The notes under the pieces: model-generated | What the model saw: only the letters and a program-made list of their open reading frames with translations | What the model was told of the DNA's origin: nothing | Databases searched by the model: none | Assembly: GCA_020744425.1 (NCBI GenBank) | Contig: JAGMUV010000011.1 | Coordinates: 1,240,001-1,304,000, forward strand | DNA: 64,000 nucleotides | Direction of reading: 5' to 3' | Source of the DNA: Dactylonectria macrodidyma | Taxonomy: Eukaryota; Ascomycota; Sordariomycetes; Hypocreales; Nectriaceae | Made by a program: the position numbers and the translations under genes | In this document: in pieces, positions 32,628-44,439 of the stretch | How positions within the stretch are numbered: position 1 is the first letter of the stretch | Layout of the letters: every line of letters begins with the position of its first letter

Positions 32628-33394
32628 GTTGCGGGCGCGTTTCTTGTAGGATTAGGTTCAAATGAAAACGATACTTTTCTAATACATCGATAATCAAAAG
32701 ACGCAAAAAATTAGCAGTATTGAGTCATATCGCAATGGGGACATGCCGAGATATAACTTAACACCAGCAATCATTCGTAGACTAACTGTGCCAAAATATT
32801 TTCCCGCTTCACTCCTCCCCACTACAACCACTGTGGGGTTTGGGGACTCTCGCGGGGTAGCGGAGTTGATTAAGCTGGAAGCATTGTGACAGCTCACCAA
32901 CCACAGCCTGAAGCTGGTAAATATTCTGCCGACTAGAACCCCTCCGGTTTCGTGGCTTTCAACGCATCGCCTGATAACATCTCAAGAAGAGACGCTATAG
33001 GCCAGCTTTCCAGAGCATTCAAGAATGGATCCACTGTCGCCTGCATAAGTTTCATCGTTTGGCTCATCCATCAGCCCCGGATTCTTCGCCTCTTGTCAAA
33101 CTGCAGATCCCCCGCGTTGACACAAGGTGGGCCTTTTTAGTTCATTCATCCACAATAGGTTGTCATGCCAAAATGCGAGAATTGGGAATCCTCGGCGTAC
33201 TAGAGAAGGGTGAGTCGGTAATGTTGCAGCCCTTTCAGTCACAACATGTTTTCGAAAGTATCCCCTTTGCTGGTGAGGTGATATCCCACGGTCATAAAAT
33301 TTGAAACTACGTTGATAACGTCAATACACCCATGTAACCCAAGGCCATTCATTCCATAACAGGCCTCCATAATTCCAAGTGTTGCCTCAAACTC
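32628..33394. other. intergenic region
   Basis: About 770 bp between two minus-strand genes: the promoter of the Gfo/Idh/MocA gene and the 3' flank of the antiporter gene. No gene was seen. Confidence 0.45.
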
Positions 33395-36102
33395 CTAATC
33401 AGCGGTGACATTGGAGTATACACTCGCTTTTCTCTTGATGCTGGGCCTGTCTGTCGCGACGTGTCTCGCCTGCACCACCAACAGGCTCATGTTTGAACCA
33501 GCAGTCTTCTTGATCTCTTCAGCCAGACTAGAAGCGACTGGCCCCAGTGTGCTTCGGATGTTGCCAGAGCTTGAGCCAGAGGATTCATTGCCTGAATTGG
33601 GAACCGAGCGACCAAGAATAAAAGTAGTGGACCGCTTGTCTTGGGGTTGAGAGCTGAGCAGGTTGGCCGCAATAGATATGGTTTTGCCTGAAATTTCCGT
33701 AAATACCACACGGTCTGAGATGCCTTCGGGCACGCTGGTCTTGATTTGTGCAAATGTGATATCCGGATGATGCTGGCTGCCCTCAAGTGAGATGATTTCA
33801 ACATTAACGTGTTCGTTTTGCGCAAACTGTAGGGCTAGTCGGACGGCAAAGACATCATCGGCACTAGCTGTGTATAGGACGCGGATCATCTTCGTCTTGC
33901 GGCTTTCTGCAGAGTGAAATTTGACAGTGGATGGGTCCTGAATTTCAGATCTGCTCAAGCCAGAGATTTGCCTCGACAACTGTCTTGGTCCCGCGCCGTC
34001 GGTGTCAGTTGAGTCAAGCAGAGTGCTATCCACAAAGATTCCAACTGCAGCGACGGATCTGGCCTGGGTAAAGATGTTGCTCATGAGGAGCGCAAAGTCG
34101 CCGTTAGCGAGTGGGTCGCCTCTTGATGCACTGTAGAAGGATGGGAGCTCGGAGATGGTGCCCGTTTCGCTCCAGGGGACCAGGATGAGGTCGCTTTCTA
34201 GCTTCGTAGCCTCTGTGGCCAAGGTATCGGCGAAGGAGTCCTCGGGGACGACAGAAATCTGGCCAGAAACGATGACGTCGCGAGATGTGTTGTTTGCAGA
34301 CGTTCCAAATGCCTTGATAATAGGATCGTGCCCGGCATATTCTTCAATTTCCGAGACCTTCATGACGGACGAGTTGCGCTCGCTCAATCCCACCAGACGA
34401 CAGCCGTGGATCCTCAGCAGTGACTGTGGCTGCTCTTCAGATTGAAGGGGTCCTGCTAGAGCTGGGTGCGCAGCATCCTTCTCCGATAGGGCCTGGGTTG
34501 GGGAGCGAGAGTCACTGCTAGACTGACCAGAGGTGAATAAAGAGAGGGTGGAGAAGATGCTAGAAAGTCCATCTGTTCGAAGATACACAAGCAGTCGTGT
34601 AGCAACCTCCTTCTGGTCATTTGAGTAGTGATGGCCATCGTCACCAGGAACCAGGGCGTTGCCCTCCCAGTCGATTTTGCCCTGCTTCCAAAGTTCCAGC
34701 TTGCGTTGGTACGATGGCGGATAGAGCCAGCTAGTCAGGGGCGCCGTTGCAAAGGTAGTAACAAGAGCCATGACGACGAAAATGGTAAATGTTCGAGTGC
34801 TGAGGATCTTCGCCTGGAGGCCAATGTTGAGGACAATGAGTTCCACGAGACCCTTGCAAGACATGAGGGTTCCGATGGTGACGGATTCGCGCCAAACAAG
34901 GCCGTTCAATCGAGCACCCATCGTGCCGCCGAATAGCTTGCTGAAAAAGGCTGTGAAAATAACGGCAAAAACATATCCCCAGATTATGCCGCTGTCGAGG
35001 AGTGACAAGTTCGTGTTAATGCCAGACAGTGCAAAGAACAGAGGCACAAAAAGGGTAGAGATGATGTCTTCAATCTTCTCTGTGAGTTTGATCGCAAATC
35101 CGCCTTCATGTGGACACATAAGGCCAACCATAAAGGCACCAAAGATGGAGTGAACGCCGATGATGCTGGTGAAAAAGGCAGACGCAAACACCAGAAGAAT
35201 CGTGAGCGCGACGACGCCTTCGGTGGGACCATTCTCGAGGCTGTGTGTCTTTCGAAGAACCCACATAAAGGCAGGCCGTATCGCATACGAAAGAAACAAG
35301 GCGTAGCCGACGGCCGTGAGCAAGATCCAAACGGTGGTCACTCCGGCTCCAGAATTCACCAAGGTGACGCAGAGGGCGAGCAAGATCCATCCAATGACAT
35401 CGTTGATGATGCCCGAGGTAAGAACAATGACGCCGACGTTGGTGTTGAGTAGCTTCAAAGCCGTCAAGATGCGACAGAGGACGGGGAAGGCGGTGATGGC
35501 GATGGCGATTCCGATAAACAGCGCAAAGACGGCGAAGCTGATGGGAGCCAGCTCGGGATCATCGCCAAACTCGTTGCATAGTCCATAGGCGAGTGCAACA
35601 CCGCAACCAAAGGGGATGGCCATGTCCAGTGTCGCGACTCCAATGGCGGTGCGCCAATTGCGCAGGAGATACACTAGGTTGATCTCCATTCCGACGAGGA
35701 AGAGATACAGGATTAGGCCGATGTTAGCGGCGAGTCGAAAGGGCGCCATGCCCTCCTTGGGGAAGATGGCATCGGTGAAGCCTGGGATGCGGCCCATGAC
35801 GGATGGACCAAGTATGATGCCCTGCGTAGGAGAATGATTAGTCGCTGGTGGGAGAAAGCACTTTAGCTACTTACGGTGATGACTTCTGCAATGACTCTGG
35901 GCTCGCGGATCTTGCCCAGAGGCCAGTACAGCAGACGCGTGAGCGCGATAACGATTGTGGCCTGGATGATGAAGAGGACGATGGGGTCGGCGGGATTGTA
36001 CACGGTCGGATTGAGGCCTTCGAAGATGCCTCCTTGCGACGCGGCTTTGGCGACGGCTGTCGATGTGGCCGCCGAAGCGGTGCCCGTCCCTGTGGACGAC
36101 AT
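33395..36102 (-). CDS. KHA1: K+/H+ antiporter, Kha1 type (CPA2 family)
   Basis: Two exons, 36102-35875 and 35821-33395, give 884 codons plus stop; the intron (donor GTAAGT) is in phase 0 and restores the motif VIAEVITGIILGPSVMGR. The N-terminal ~430 residues form a Na+/H+-exchanger-type membrane domain with about twelve segments, including LYLFLVGMEINLVYLL and FALSGINTNLSLL. The C-terminal ~400 residues are soluble with two UspA-like folds (LRIHGCRLVGLSERNSSVM; MIRVLYTASADDVFAVRLAL). This layout and length match yeast Kha1 and its filamentous homologues, which exchange K+ for H+ in endomembranes, mainly the Golgi. The two-exon gene structure with the early intron looks normal and intact. Confidence 0.93.
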
Positions 36103-37363
36103 GGTGAGTGTTTTGCTCGAGAGTTCTACTTTTCAAGCAGAATTGGCAATGTCGATGTCGATGGGGTAAGAGGGATTCTTGTGTCCTGCTAGCTCTGAAG
36201 AAAGATGAAGCTTCGAAGCTCTCCCCCGCATGTTCTCGAGGGAGCAAAAAGCGCACGGGTCAGGGTGGCAAGCAGAGGGAGGGGCATGGAGAAGAAATGG
36301 GCGAGAACAGCATCAGACAAACCTTCTTCCGCGTCGGTGGCGTCTTATTGCAGCAGCGCTAAAACCCCGATACGAGTCAACGGGGACCCTTGGATCTTGC
36401 TCATGATCCTTGGGTCTTGCTCGTGAGCCCTATTTGTGCTCACAAAACACCGCCTTGAATGCGGATAGCGCATTCCTGCTCCATAGCCTCTCTTGGCTGC
36501 ATTCCAGAGCTGGGGCTTAGAGGCGCAAGAAGCCTGGGCGTGCGGGGAAACAAGCGGTCACGCAAAGACATTGCGGCCGCAGGGAGTCTTGGCCCTGGTC
36601 ATTCTCGCCCATTGTCTGATAACATTGCATGAGGGTGGTTGGTGAGTCTTCTCGCTGGGGACAGGGTATTACTGCATGGTGGCTTGTTGAACGCGGCCAA
36701 CGCGCTGCATATGGTATTAATCCTGGCTTCAACTGAATGGGGGTCATGCGGGTAGGCAATAAATTGAGAGGGTGGGAAACACTGTCATCCAGTCGTCTAT
36801 TTAGTTGCAGGACTGTAACATCGGCTAGACAATCCCCTGTAGATCCGGGTAGAGCAACCGCAAAATATTGGAGGCGGTGACTCGTCTAAAGATTGGTTAC
36901 TTGTGCAATTGAAAAGTTAATGAATTAAGAATGCACGTGGCGCCATCGTTCTTTCGACCTGACTCGTTGGAAGAACTCACAAATAATATTTCAGACTTGC
37001 GAGTCGTGTTCTAGACTAGATGTGTGACTTGACTCGCCAGATTGCTTTTCGTTCACTATGCACCGGCTGCCTGGCTTTAAGCCACAGAATATGAGGGGCA
37101 TGGTAGCCTTTGACGAGCGCGAAAATGCAGAAGAACAACAAATGGAGGCAATTAAAGACATCCTGCAACAAACAGTTTCTCATCGAAACGCACACGGCTT
37201 TTGAAGTCAAACAAGTGGTGAAATAGGGTAGAGCAGCATGGCGTCGAGTGTACTCCCCCCATGGATGCAAATTAACATTATCTCACGTATCCAATTGAGA
37301 TAATTCTTATACCAAATCGAATGCCCCTTAGCCCAATACTACCAAGCGCCGTTAAACATGAGC
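36103..37363. other. intergenic region upstream of the Kha1 gene
   Basis: About 1.26 kb between the 3' end of the broken glycosyltransferase gene and the Kha1 gene. It should hold the Kha1 promoter. Near 36394-36422 the unit GGATCTTGCTC / GGGTCTTGCTC with TGATCCTTG forms a short direct repeat. No gene was recognised. Confidence 0.4.
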
Positions 37364-38862
37364 TCAGCCGTTCTTGACAAGGACCTGCATCTCATTGATT
37401 ATACATATAGACCCAGCTTCCTTGTGACATGGATTCTGCTTCTCCCACGCAGACTGCAGACTTCGGATTCTCCACTCCTTGAGCCACGGCGTCATGAACC
37501 ACCTTGCGAGCCTGTTCTTCCACATGCCAGTGAAGATCTCGGTGTAAGTGAGCCACGACCCGGTAGGGCTGACTTGCTTGTAAGCACGGCGGTTGTAACC
37601 AACACGGACATTGGGATTCAAGTATAGGCCCCGTTTGGCCGATGAAGGGTTGTCCGCATGGATAAGGCAACATTCGGAGGCCTCGAGGTGTTGAGCAGCG
37701 AGTGTGTCATCAAGGCCCCGGAATGCCATCACCTGCTCACCCATGAATGATGCCGCGGGCATAAAGACTTGAAGCGAGTGGTCGTTAGTTTCTAAACTAA
37801 GACTAAGAATCCAAAATACGGAAAACATACCCATGCCGTTCCAGCAGCTAATCACAGGAACAGGCTCGCTGCGTTTCATAGCTGCTCGAGATGTGGATGA
37901 CTGGAAGTACGGCCACATCTGCGATGCGTATTCATGACCGCTGGCGTCTCTAAGTGCAAATTTGTCATAGAATAAGGGCGCTTTGCTAAAATCCAACGAG
38001 CAAGCCGCAGTATATTCACGGTCGTGGTGTTAAGTAATGTGAGCACGTCGGCAACCTAGAAACAATCAGCGCTGTTCAGGCATGTGCCGACGAGACTCAG
38101 TCCTCGATGGACCAAGTCGGGCTGTGACTGTCATTCAGATCGACACAAGCAATGGCAAGACATACCGTGAAAACGACGTCGTTGAGACATAGGATGTAGT
38201 CAAATGTGGTTCCGTGTTGCGCCATGTCTCTCAGAGGTGGAAGGGAGATATTTCGCAGCCGGGCAAGGTATGGGATCCTCCGAAGTTCTATCTGTCCTCG
38301 CGGCGTTTTGATCCAGCCATTTCCCGGCTCAAGAGGTGGCGATGAAATTTCATCAGCGTGCGTGGTCTTGCCCAGCGTGACGTTGCGCGAAGCACCCACG
38401 GCATCCAGCGCCTTATCCAGTTCGCCAAGGGCAGCCTTGGAACCATCTCTGCTGCCGCTCTCATACACACTTACAAACACATTGCTAGGGCCGAGAGCAA
38501 GCACCAGATCCAGGACCGCCTCGTTCCACGAATCGCGGTGGATGTGTTCGTTGTTCCAATGCAGACTCGCAATATATACCCGAACAGAGCTCTGGGGCTT
38601 CACTTGCACTCGGTGGTCTTTGTCAGCAAGATAGAGACGATGATGAACAAGGAGGACATCGTAGACTTTCCAGACGATGAAGGCGAGGATGAGTAATCGC
38701 CATGCGGAGAGTCCAGACGATGAAGGCGAGGATGAGTAATCGCCATGCGGAGAGACATCGCAAACCGATGGATCGGAGGAGGAAAACAAAGCTCGGGAAT
38801 CGCCAGAACATGCCGAACGCTAAATGAAGGGAAGGTACGGCGGGCCAGAAAATCCGTCGCAT
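37364..38862 (-). pseudogene. CAP59-type mannosyltransferase gene, frameshifted
   Basis: The encoded segments match the fungal CAP59/Cmt1 family of alpha-1,3-mannosyltransferases (GT69), type II Golgi enzymes. Recognisable parts are the signal anchor (SAWRLLILAFIVWKVYD), VRVYIASLHWNNE, VFVSVYESGSRDGSK, FDYILCLNDVVFT, and LDFSKAPLFYDKFALRD through VISCWNGM. Three exons are predicted: 38862-38166, 38055-37831 and 37767-37364. Two lesions break the frame. A perfect 43-bp tandem duplication (38669-38711 and 38712-38754) lies inside the anchor; with one copy, the ATG at 38862 reads straight through. Near 38024-38031 a single base appears to be missing, since a stop blocks the other frame. Without these the protein would be ~430 residues, normal for the family. 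An assembly or allele-specific error remains possible. Confidence 0.75.
38669..38754. repeat. perfect 43-bp tandem duplication
   Basis: Two identical, adjacent 43-bp copies (38669-38711, 38712-38754) start with TCCAGACGATGAAGGCGAGG. They lie in the 5' coding part of the CAP59-type gene. Because 43 is not a multiple of three, the second copy shifts the reading frame. Perfect identity points to a recent event. Confidence 0.95.
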
Positions 38863-39302
38863 GAGAGTTCCATCGATAATGAGGCCAAGGTTGAGCCAAG
38901 TTTGAATGGTGGGAGGAATGGAAGGGCGGTTGAGATGGCAATTGGGACAGATGTCGGCTGCATATTGGGCTGAAGAATTGGAAGCTTGACCAACGACATG
39001 TTACATAAGCCCGGAACAAGTGAACGCGACCTTGCCCTCACATGCTTATGTTTTGCTCTGATAACTATCTTTGAAATCTATTTTCGGTATGCCATATTTC
39101 TGCTTACAGCGAGTAAGAAGTGAAGATAAAGAAGTATTCGTCATATCCAACAAGTTCTAGGTCTTGTGTACTTTCTACTCTTTCATTGGCTATATTACTT
39201 CTCTTGTATGTCCTTGAAGTGTTATCTCGATACCTGCGTGTTCCCGGTTTCTCTACCATATCTGTCATTAAAGTAAAACCGATGCGCTTTTGTGGTTATC
39301 CT
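38863..39302. other. intergenic region
   Basis: About 440 bp between the broken glycosyltransferase gene and the 3' end of the DHA1-like MFS gene. T-rich around 39170-39230. No gene was seen. Confidence 0.45.
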
Positions 39303-40861
39303 CTATGCTTGAACCTCAGACTCGCGAGTATACTCGGATAGTTGTCGCCATTTCTCGCCGTATCTCATAATCAGCATGGGAATCGGTGCCAGCACGAGGC
39401 TGAAGAGACCGAAAACAGTGCAAGCCCAGCCATAGTCGAAAGCATCGACGAGCGGTGCCGTAGCGAGCGGTAGAAAAGTGCCCATAAGACATCTTGTGAC
39501 AATAACTCCCGTCATGGCCGAGGCTGAGTAGACACTAGTAGCATCCACCACGTATGACGATAATGGGATCAGGGTTAATAGAGTGACGCCATCAAGCATG
39601 GCTGCCGCTGCTAAGAGAATCCACACGGGAAGGCGGTACTGCGCAATCCAGCCATATGCCGCCATGATAAATGGCATTGCAAGCGCGGCGACGATGACAA
39701 GAGGGAGGCGGTACTCTGGTAAATTCGGCTTATCGGGCGAACCGCGAAGGTGCATACTGATTCTATCAAGAGTCGTATGGCAGATAGCAATCGAAATGAA
39801 AGACCCGAGGCCTATTGCGAGTTAGTTATCAAGTCGAAGTGATGGGCAAAATATTTTAGAATCTTACTGAGGGCCATGAAGGCGGACCCTGTTTCGGCAG
39901 GTGTGAAATGGTAGACATCTTGAAGGATACTCGGCAAGCTGACGGAGAGCACGTAAAAGTAGGAGAATGAAACAGAACCAAACAGCGAGAGGGCGGACAA
40001 GACGCCGGAGCCAAAAAGGACGGCAAACGGCCGCGATACCGACTTCAACACCAAGTCGATACCAGGCCCAGGTCGAGCAGAACCTTTGCCCATCTTCTGG
40101 ACCTTCTCCCTCAAGATGGTGAGTTTGTACGTCTCGCGAAAGCACGTCAGGAAGAGCACCTCGCACGCCACCGCCAACGCCGCGCCGATAAGCACGACAA
40201 CTCTCCAGCCCACCAGCTCGGCGATGAGCCCGCTGACGACGGGACCGATGGCACCGCCGATCAGCGGCGCACACATGACCAGACTCATGGCCGAGCCACG
40301 CTGGTCCGCGTCGAACATGTCGCCGATGATGGCCGGGTTCAGCACGTTGACGGCCACGGCGAGGCCGGTGAGGGCGCGGCAGGCGATGAAGAGCGGCGTG
40401 CTCTGGCAGAGGGCGGCTGAGATGGTGGCTGCGATGAAGATGATGTTGGCCACGTTCATCACCGGGTAGCGGCCGAAGACCTCGGAGAGCGGTGCTATGA
40501 GCAGTGGTCCAGCGGCTTCACCGAGCTCCCAGATAGTGACGAGAAGCGCGCTTCCTGCCGAGCTTGGCTGGCCATTGTCCAGATCTGCAACGACCTGGTT
40601 GGCAATTGGGACGATGGAGATGCAAGTAAAGGTCCTGGACAAAGCTTAGCAATCTGCCTCATTCAGACATTCACGGATATCTCGGTCTTACACTGTGAAC
40701 GCCATACAAGCGAGCATCAGCACGATGCTCCATTTGAACGCATTGGGCCAGTTCCTGGGATTGTCGGGGCTGTTGGGCTCAAAGTCCAGAATGACAGCCG
40801 ATTCGAATTCCGGTTCGATATGCTCGGCCGTAGGCCGCAGCAAGGGCTGTTCTTCTGACAT
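39303..40861 (-). CDS. MFS drug:H+ antiporter-like transporter (DHA1)
   Basis: Three exons, 40861-40692, 40634-39868 and 39811-39303, give 481 codons plus stop; phases agree. The start is the ATG of MSEEQPLLRP, since the frame upstream begins only with TTG. The N-terminal PDNPRNWPNAFKW motif and IVLMLACMAF begin helix 1 as in fungal DHA1 polyamine/multidrug carriers. Further marks are ELGEAAGPLLIAPLSEVFGR (motif A region), RALTGLAVAVNVLNPAIIGDMF, and APLIGGAIGPVVSGLIAELVGWR (motif C region). About twelve membrane segments are expected, at the plasma membrane. The substrate is not predictable from sequence. The nearest enzyme gene, the MDR-type reductase upstream, has the same orientation but a 600-bp gap. 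Confidence 0.9.
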
Positions 40862-41466
40862 GGTTGCTGTTGTCAAGTTGAAGTGGGATTTCTACGGGAA
40901 TTCTATGAGGGGATTGGTGGTGGGGAATCCGTCGCGCAGGAGTGGGGATGATGAAAATTTCGTCCGACAAACATAGTTAGTTAAGCCGAGTGGGATTCAC
41001 GATGGCGTGCGTTACACAATCTTAGGTAATCTGATGGCTCTTGAAACCACAGTCTGATTGCAGTGGTTAGGAACTCGTTCAGGGTCGAGGGATGAGGATG
41101 CCATTTGAGCGTCTTCTTGTGCGTTCTAACCAAAGGAAAACGCGTGCGCAACTCAATTATAGCAAGCAAAAATTATTGTTTACAAAGAAGCTTGAAGTTT
41201 AGTCCTAAGATTTAGCAAATCCCATTAATTAGCATATGAATCTGATTATGTTTTAAACGATGAGACCTTGGCCGTAAATGGGCGCATTGTCAAAGACTCG
41301 ATGACATCTCTGAGCCGTTAAGCTAAAGGGTGTGATTTTAGGTTATGCAGAAGACATCAGCTCTGAGAAATTGCCCTTATAATCCTATTTCTGTTCCTCA
41401 TATCCTCATGATGTACGCATTATTCCAGATTATGGTAATCTCATACAGCTCAAATGTCGCAATGGA
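40862..41466. other. intergenic region
   Basis: About 600 bp with the MFS promoter and the 3' flank of the reductase gene. No other feature was recognised. Confidence 0.45.
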
Positions 41467-42495
41467 CTAAACGTGAACTATTATCTTCCCCGTGCTCCTT
41501 CCAGACTTGATCTGCTCAATCGCCTTGGGCATTTCCTTAAACTCCAAAACAGAGTCAATCACAGTCCTGACTTTCCCTTCCGCCATCCATTCAGCTATCT
41601 GCTGGAAAGATACACGATTGCTTTTCGCAAAATATGCCTTAAACGGGGCTCTCCCGCCGCCTAGCATGGATGGACAGAGCGTGTTCTTGCTGAGTGTCTT
41701 GATTAATGCGCCTGACACCCCACCAGGTACCATGACAAACATTCCCTTGTCGCTCAAGAAGTCGTCGGAGGCCTTGTACAAATCCGTTTCCTCCTGATAT
41801 GCATAGTCAACGACCAGGTCGAAAACCTTGCCTTTTCCCTTCAGAACAGAGACCAGATTCTCCGTTTTATAGTCGATAACTTCGTCAGCGCCAAGTTGCT
41901 TACAGAGATCAACTTTGGTAGTTGAGCATGACACCACCACCCTGCACCCATGAGCTTTGGCAAGTTGGATGGCAAACGTTCCGACGCCTCCGGTACCTCC
42001 ATTGATGAAGACCAGGTCGCCGGGCTTCGAATTCAGAACCAGACTGTCGTAGGCTGTAATAGCTGCCGTGCCGACACCCGCGGCCTGGTCCCAGTCAATA
42101 CCAGGTGGTATCAGCACACAACCTTCAATATCACCCTTCGTGTACTCCGCCATTGAACCGGGTTGGCCTTTTTGCGTGTCGACTCTACCGAAGACCCGAT
42201 CGCCTGGTTTCAGAAGAGTAACATTGTTTCCAGTCGACACGACTTCGCCGCTGAAGTCCATACCAGCGATTGGGCTGGGCTTAACAAGAGCTTTGGCTGC
42301 CCAGCCAAGTTCGGAGAAAAGATGGTCAGCCGGGTTGATTCCCACGCTCTTGACTTTAACGAGAACTTCGTTGGGCTTGGGGGGATCCGAAGGATATGGC
42401 GCGTCTTCGATCAGCGTCATGCCCTTCTCGAGGGGCAGATTGGTGGAAGTGTGCATCCAGGCTCGCATGGTGTTGTTTGTCGCCGTCATCTTCAT
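41467..42495 (-). CDS. MDR-family quinone oxidoreductase-like protein
   Basis: Single exon, 342 codons plus stop, from the ATG at 42493-42495. It has the zinc-independent medium-chain dehydrogenase layout: a GroES-like N-terminal half (VLVKVKSVGINPADHLF, PSPIAGMDFSGEVV, PGDRVFG) and a Rossmann half with the NADPH-binding motif INGGTGGVGTFAIQLAKAHG. The Cys and His zinc ligands of alcohol dehydrogenases are absent. Related proteins include quinone oxidoreductase, reticulon-4-interacting protein 1 and fungal enoyl reductases. Reduction of quinones or alpha,beta-unsaturated carbonyls with NADPH in the cytosol is the likely activity. The protein ends in SGRSTGKIIVHV, the common family C-terminus, so it looks complete. 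Confidence 0.9.
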   Translation of the reverse strand: MKMTATNNTMRAWMHTSTNLPLEKGMTLIEDAPYPSDPPKPNEVLVKVKSVGINPADHLFSELGWAAKALVKPSPIAGMDFSGEVVSTGNNVTLLKPGDRVFGRVDTQKGQPGSMAEYTKGDIEGCVLIPPGIDWDQAAGVGTAAITAYDSLVLNSKPGDLVFINGGTGGVGTFAIQLAKAHGCRVVVSCSTTKVDLCKQLGADEVIDYKTENLVSVLKGKGKVFDLVVDYAYQEETDLYKASDDFLSDKGMFVMVPGGVSGALIKTLSKNTLCPSMLGGGRAPFKAYFAKSNRVSFQQIAEWMAEGKVRTVIDSVLEFKEMPKAIEQIKSGRSTGKIIVHV

Positions 42496-43526
42496 TGGAT
42501 CTAATCACGAATAGAGATGGAAGGAATTTTGTGCTGTATATCATGAATCAAATGTTTCACTGGGTGGCCGTGTCGCTGCTTTTATGCATGGCTAAAACCC
42601 CAGTCACGAAATTCGGTAACGTAGACTGTGATGCAAGCTTGACTCTCGTCCCAACACTCAAAGCAAGCGCTACGAAGTGAGGTTACGGAGGTAACATGGT
42701 CGCGACATATAAGTCCGGTACCCTCGGGACAGAACACCTGGGTCCTTCCCCTTGCGCAGTCTTCCCGACGGCCAGATGACAAGTGACCAATTATTGATCC
42801 CACCGCGGGCACTCGGATGTCCGAATAATACTAACTACTATCCTACTGTGGAGAAAAAGGGAGGGTGGGTGGTAAACTAATGGCGTGCACATGAAGCTTA
42901 ATTTAGAGTGATTACTACCGATGCTTAGATTGTCCAGACTTGATCCTTGAGGGCAGGAAACGACCCGCCCATATTGCCGAAGAGCGAGGCCGGAATTCGA
43001 ACATGAATGACTACGACGCGGAGTTAAGGGCGTTTGTATCTCCGCTGCCAGCTGAGGCTAGACATATGGGGGAAAAGCTTGGGCACGCTTCTGCTACTAA
43101 CTTCGAATCAGTCTAAGTCTGGTGTGGATCAGACTTGCATTGATATAGGAGTCACTGCGTTTAGAGTCGTTAGGTGAGCTGGTACTGTCTTTCGTCTACG
43201 AGCCATGCAATTTGTTCAATAATCCCCTTGGCGGGTATTCACTACCATAGATCCAATCACCGAAGTACATCATCTGCATAAAACTTTCGGTTACAATTGA
43301 ATCGCCGCTTGCGGCTTTGAAAGCTATGGGAACAGATCGGGTGCTGACCCCAATCGGGCATGTGTGCCCGACTACAATCTGATCTGACGTGATTTAGAGC
43401 ACCTAAAATGAGCGATAGTCTTTCATAGAAGAAGAGAATAAAACATTTTTCCAAACGAGTGGCGGAGCTACTATGTCTCCAACGTTTGCCAAGTGCGTAG
43501 TACAAGACGTGTCCATCCTTCACATG
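42496..43526. other. intergenic region
   Basis: About 1 kb between the reductase gene (its promoter side) and the 3' end of the AA9 gene. Only short meaningless frames were seen. Confidence 0.45.
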
Positions 43527-44329
43527 TTAGTTGGCACCCGTCCAGACGGTCGGGCCAGGGTACGGGTAGGTGGTGTAGGACGTGTAAAGATTGAACATGA
43601 TTCCAGCCTCGGAACGGGTATAAAGGCTGCTGCCCACCTTTCCGCTCGTAGGGGTGACGGTGCCGCTGCCGCCGACCTTGAGGTTGAGACACTGCGGGTA
43701 GGCTTGGGCACCGTTGTCGTTGCCAGCGCTGTGCAGAGCGATGATTTCGTGTCGTAGGACGTAGTTTCCGGCCTTGAGCTTGGCTGGGATCGTCGTCGAC
43801 GAGGTGAAGTTGCTGGCGATCAAGGTGTCCGTCACCCATGTCGTGCCGCTGACGATGCTGCTTTGACTGATCTTGGACCATGAAAGAGTACCGGCCGTAG
43901 TCTCCCCTGTTTTTCAAAGTGTTAGATATGTCAACTCACTGCAGGAACAACGTGAAAGACGACATGCGTACCATTGTATGGGGCAATGTAGTTGATGATG
44001 GGACCCTTGTGGGACTCGGGCCATGTGTTCCAGTAGAACGTAATGGTCTGGCCAGGGTTGACACTGATCTGGTTGGCCCCAGCCGTAGCGCTCTTGTGGC
44101 AGGCAATGTCTGCCGTGCCAAAATTGGCCGGCTCGACGAACCCGTTGTCCTGGTTCAGAGCATTCCAGCCTGCAGTGGCCGGAGACTGGCCCGTGGGATA
44201 GTAGTACCAGACGGGGTCTGCGCCGGCGGTCCAGACTCCGTTGACCGTAACTCCACGCACGAAGCCGTGGGCTGAGACCAGTTGGGGCACGTAGGCCGCA
44301 AGGCTGAGGAATGTGGCAAGATATCGCAT
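43527..44329 (-). CDS. AA9 lytic polysaccharide monooxygenase
   Basis: Two exons, 44329-43972 and 43906-43527, give 245 codons plus stop. The signal peptide MRYLATFLSLAAYVPQLVSA is followed directly by His21, which after cleavage becomes the N-terminal copper ligand. The second histidine-brace residue is His107 in NTWPESHKGPII, and the axial Tyr is Tyr189 in AQAYPQC; His172 and His178 of RHEIIALHSA are also family-typical. Cys77 and Cys192 probably pair. The enzyme is secreted and cleaves cellulose or hemicellulose oxidatively. No carbohydrate-binding module follows; the protein ends soon after the catalytic fold. The start at MRYL is chosen because it gives the signal peptide; an upstream GTG is not needed. 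Confidence 0.95.
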
Positions 44330-44429
44330 GTTGACAATTGGTTTGTGTTTAGACACTTAGATAGATCGTATGGTTCTCTGTGGAGAGCTTGAGGCACAGA
44401 CTTGATTGTTGATGCTTGGAATAATCTCT

Positions 44430-44439
44430 CACTTATATG
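44430..44439 (-). promoter_or_regulatory. TATA-like element of the AA9 gene
   Basis: On the minus strand the sequence reads CATATAAGT about 105 bp before the ATG at 44329. It is well placed for a TATA box of a regulated secreted-enzyme gene. Inference from position. Confidence 0.4.

Noticed and set aside
38097..38789. 230-codon frame of the glycosyltransferase as a functional shorter protein
   Set aside because: It begins only with TTG and half of its N-terminus is a wrong-frame reading of the duplicated 43 bp.
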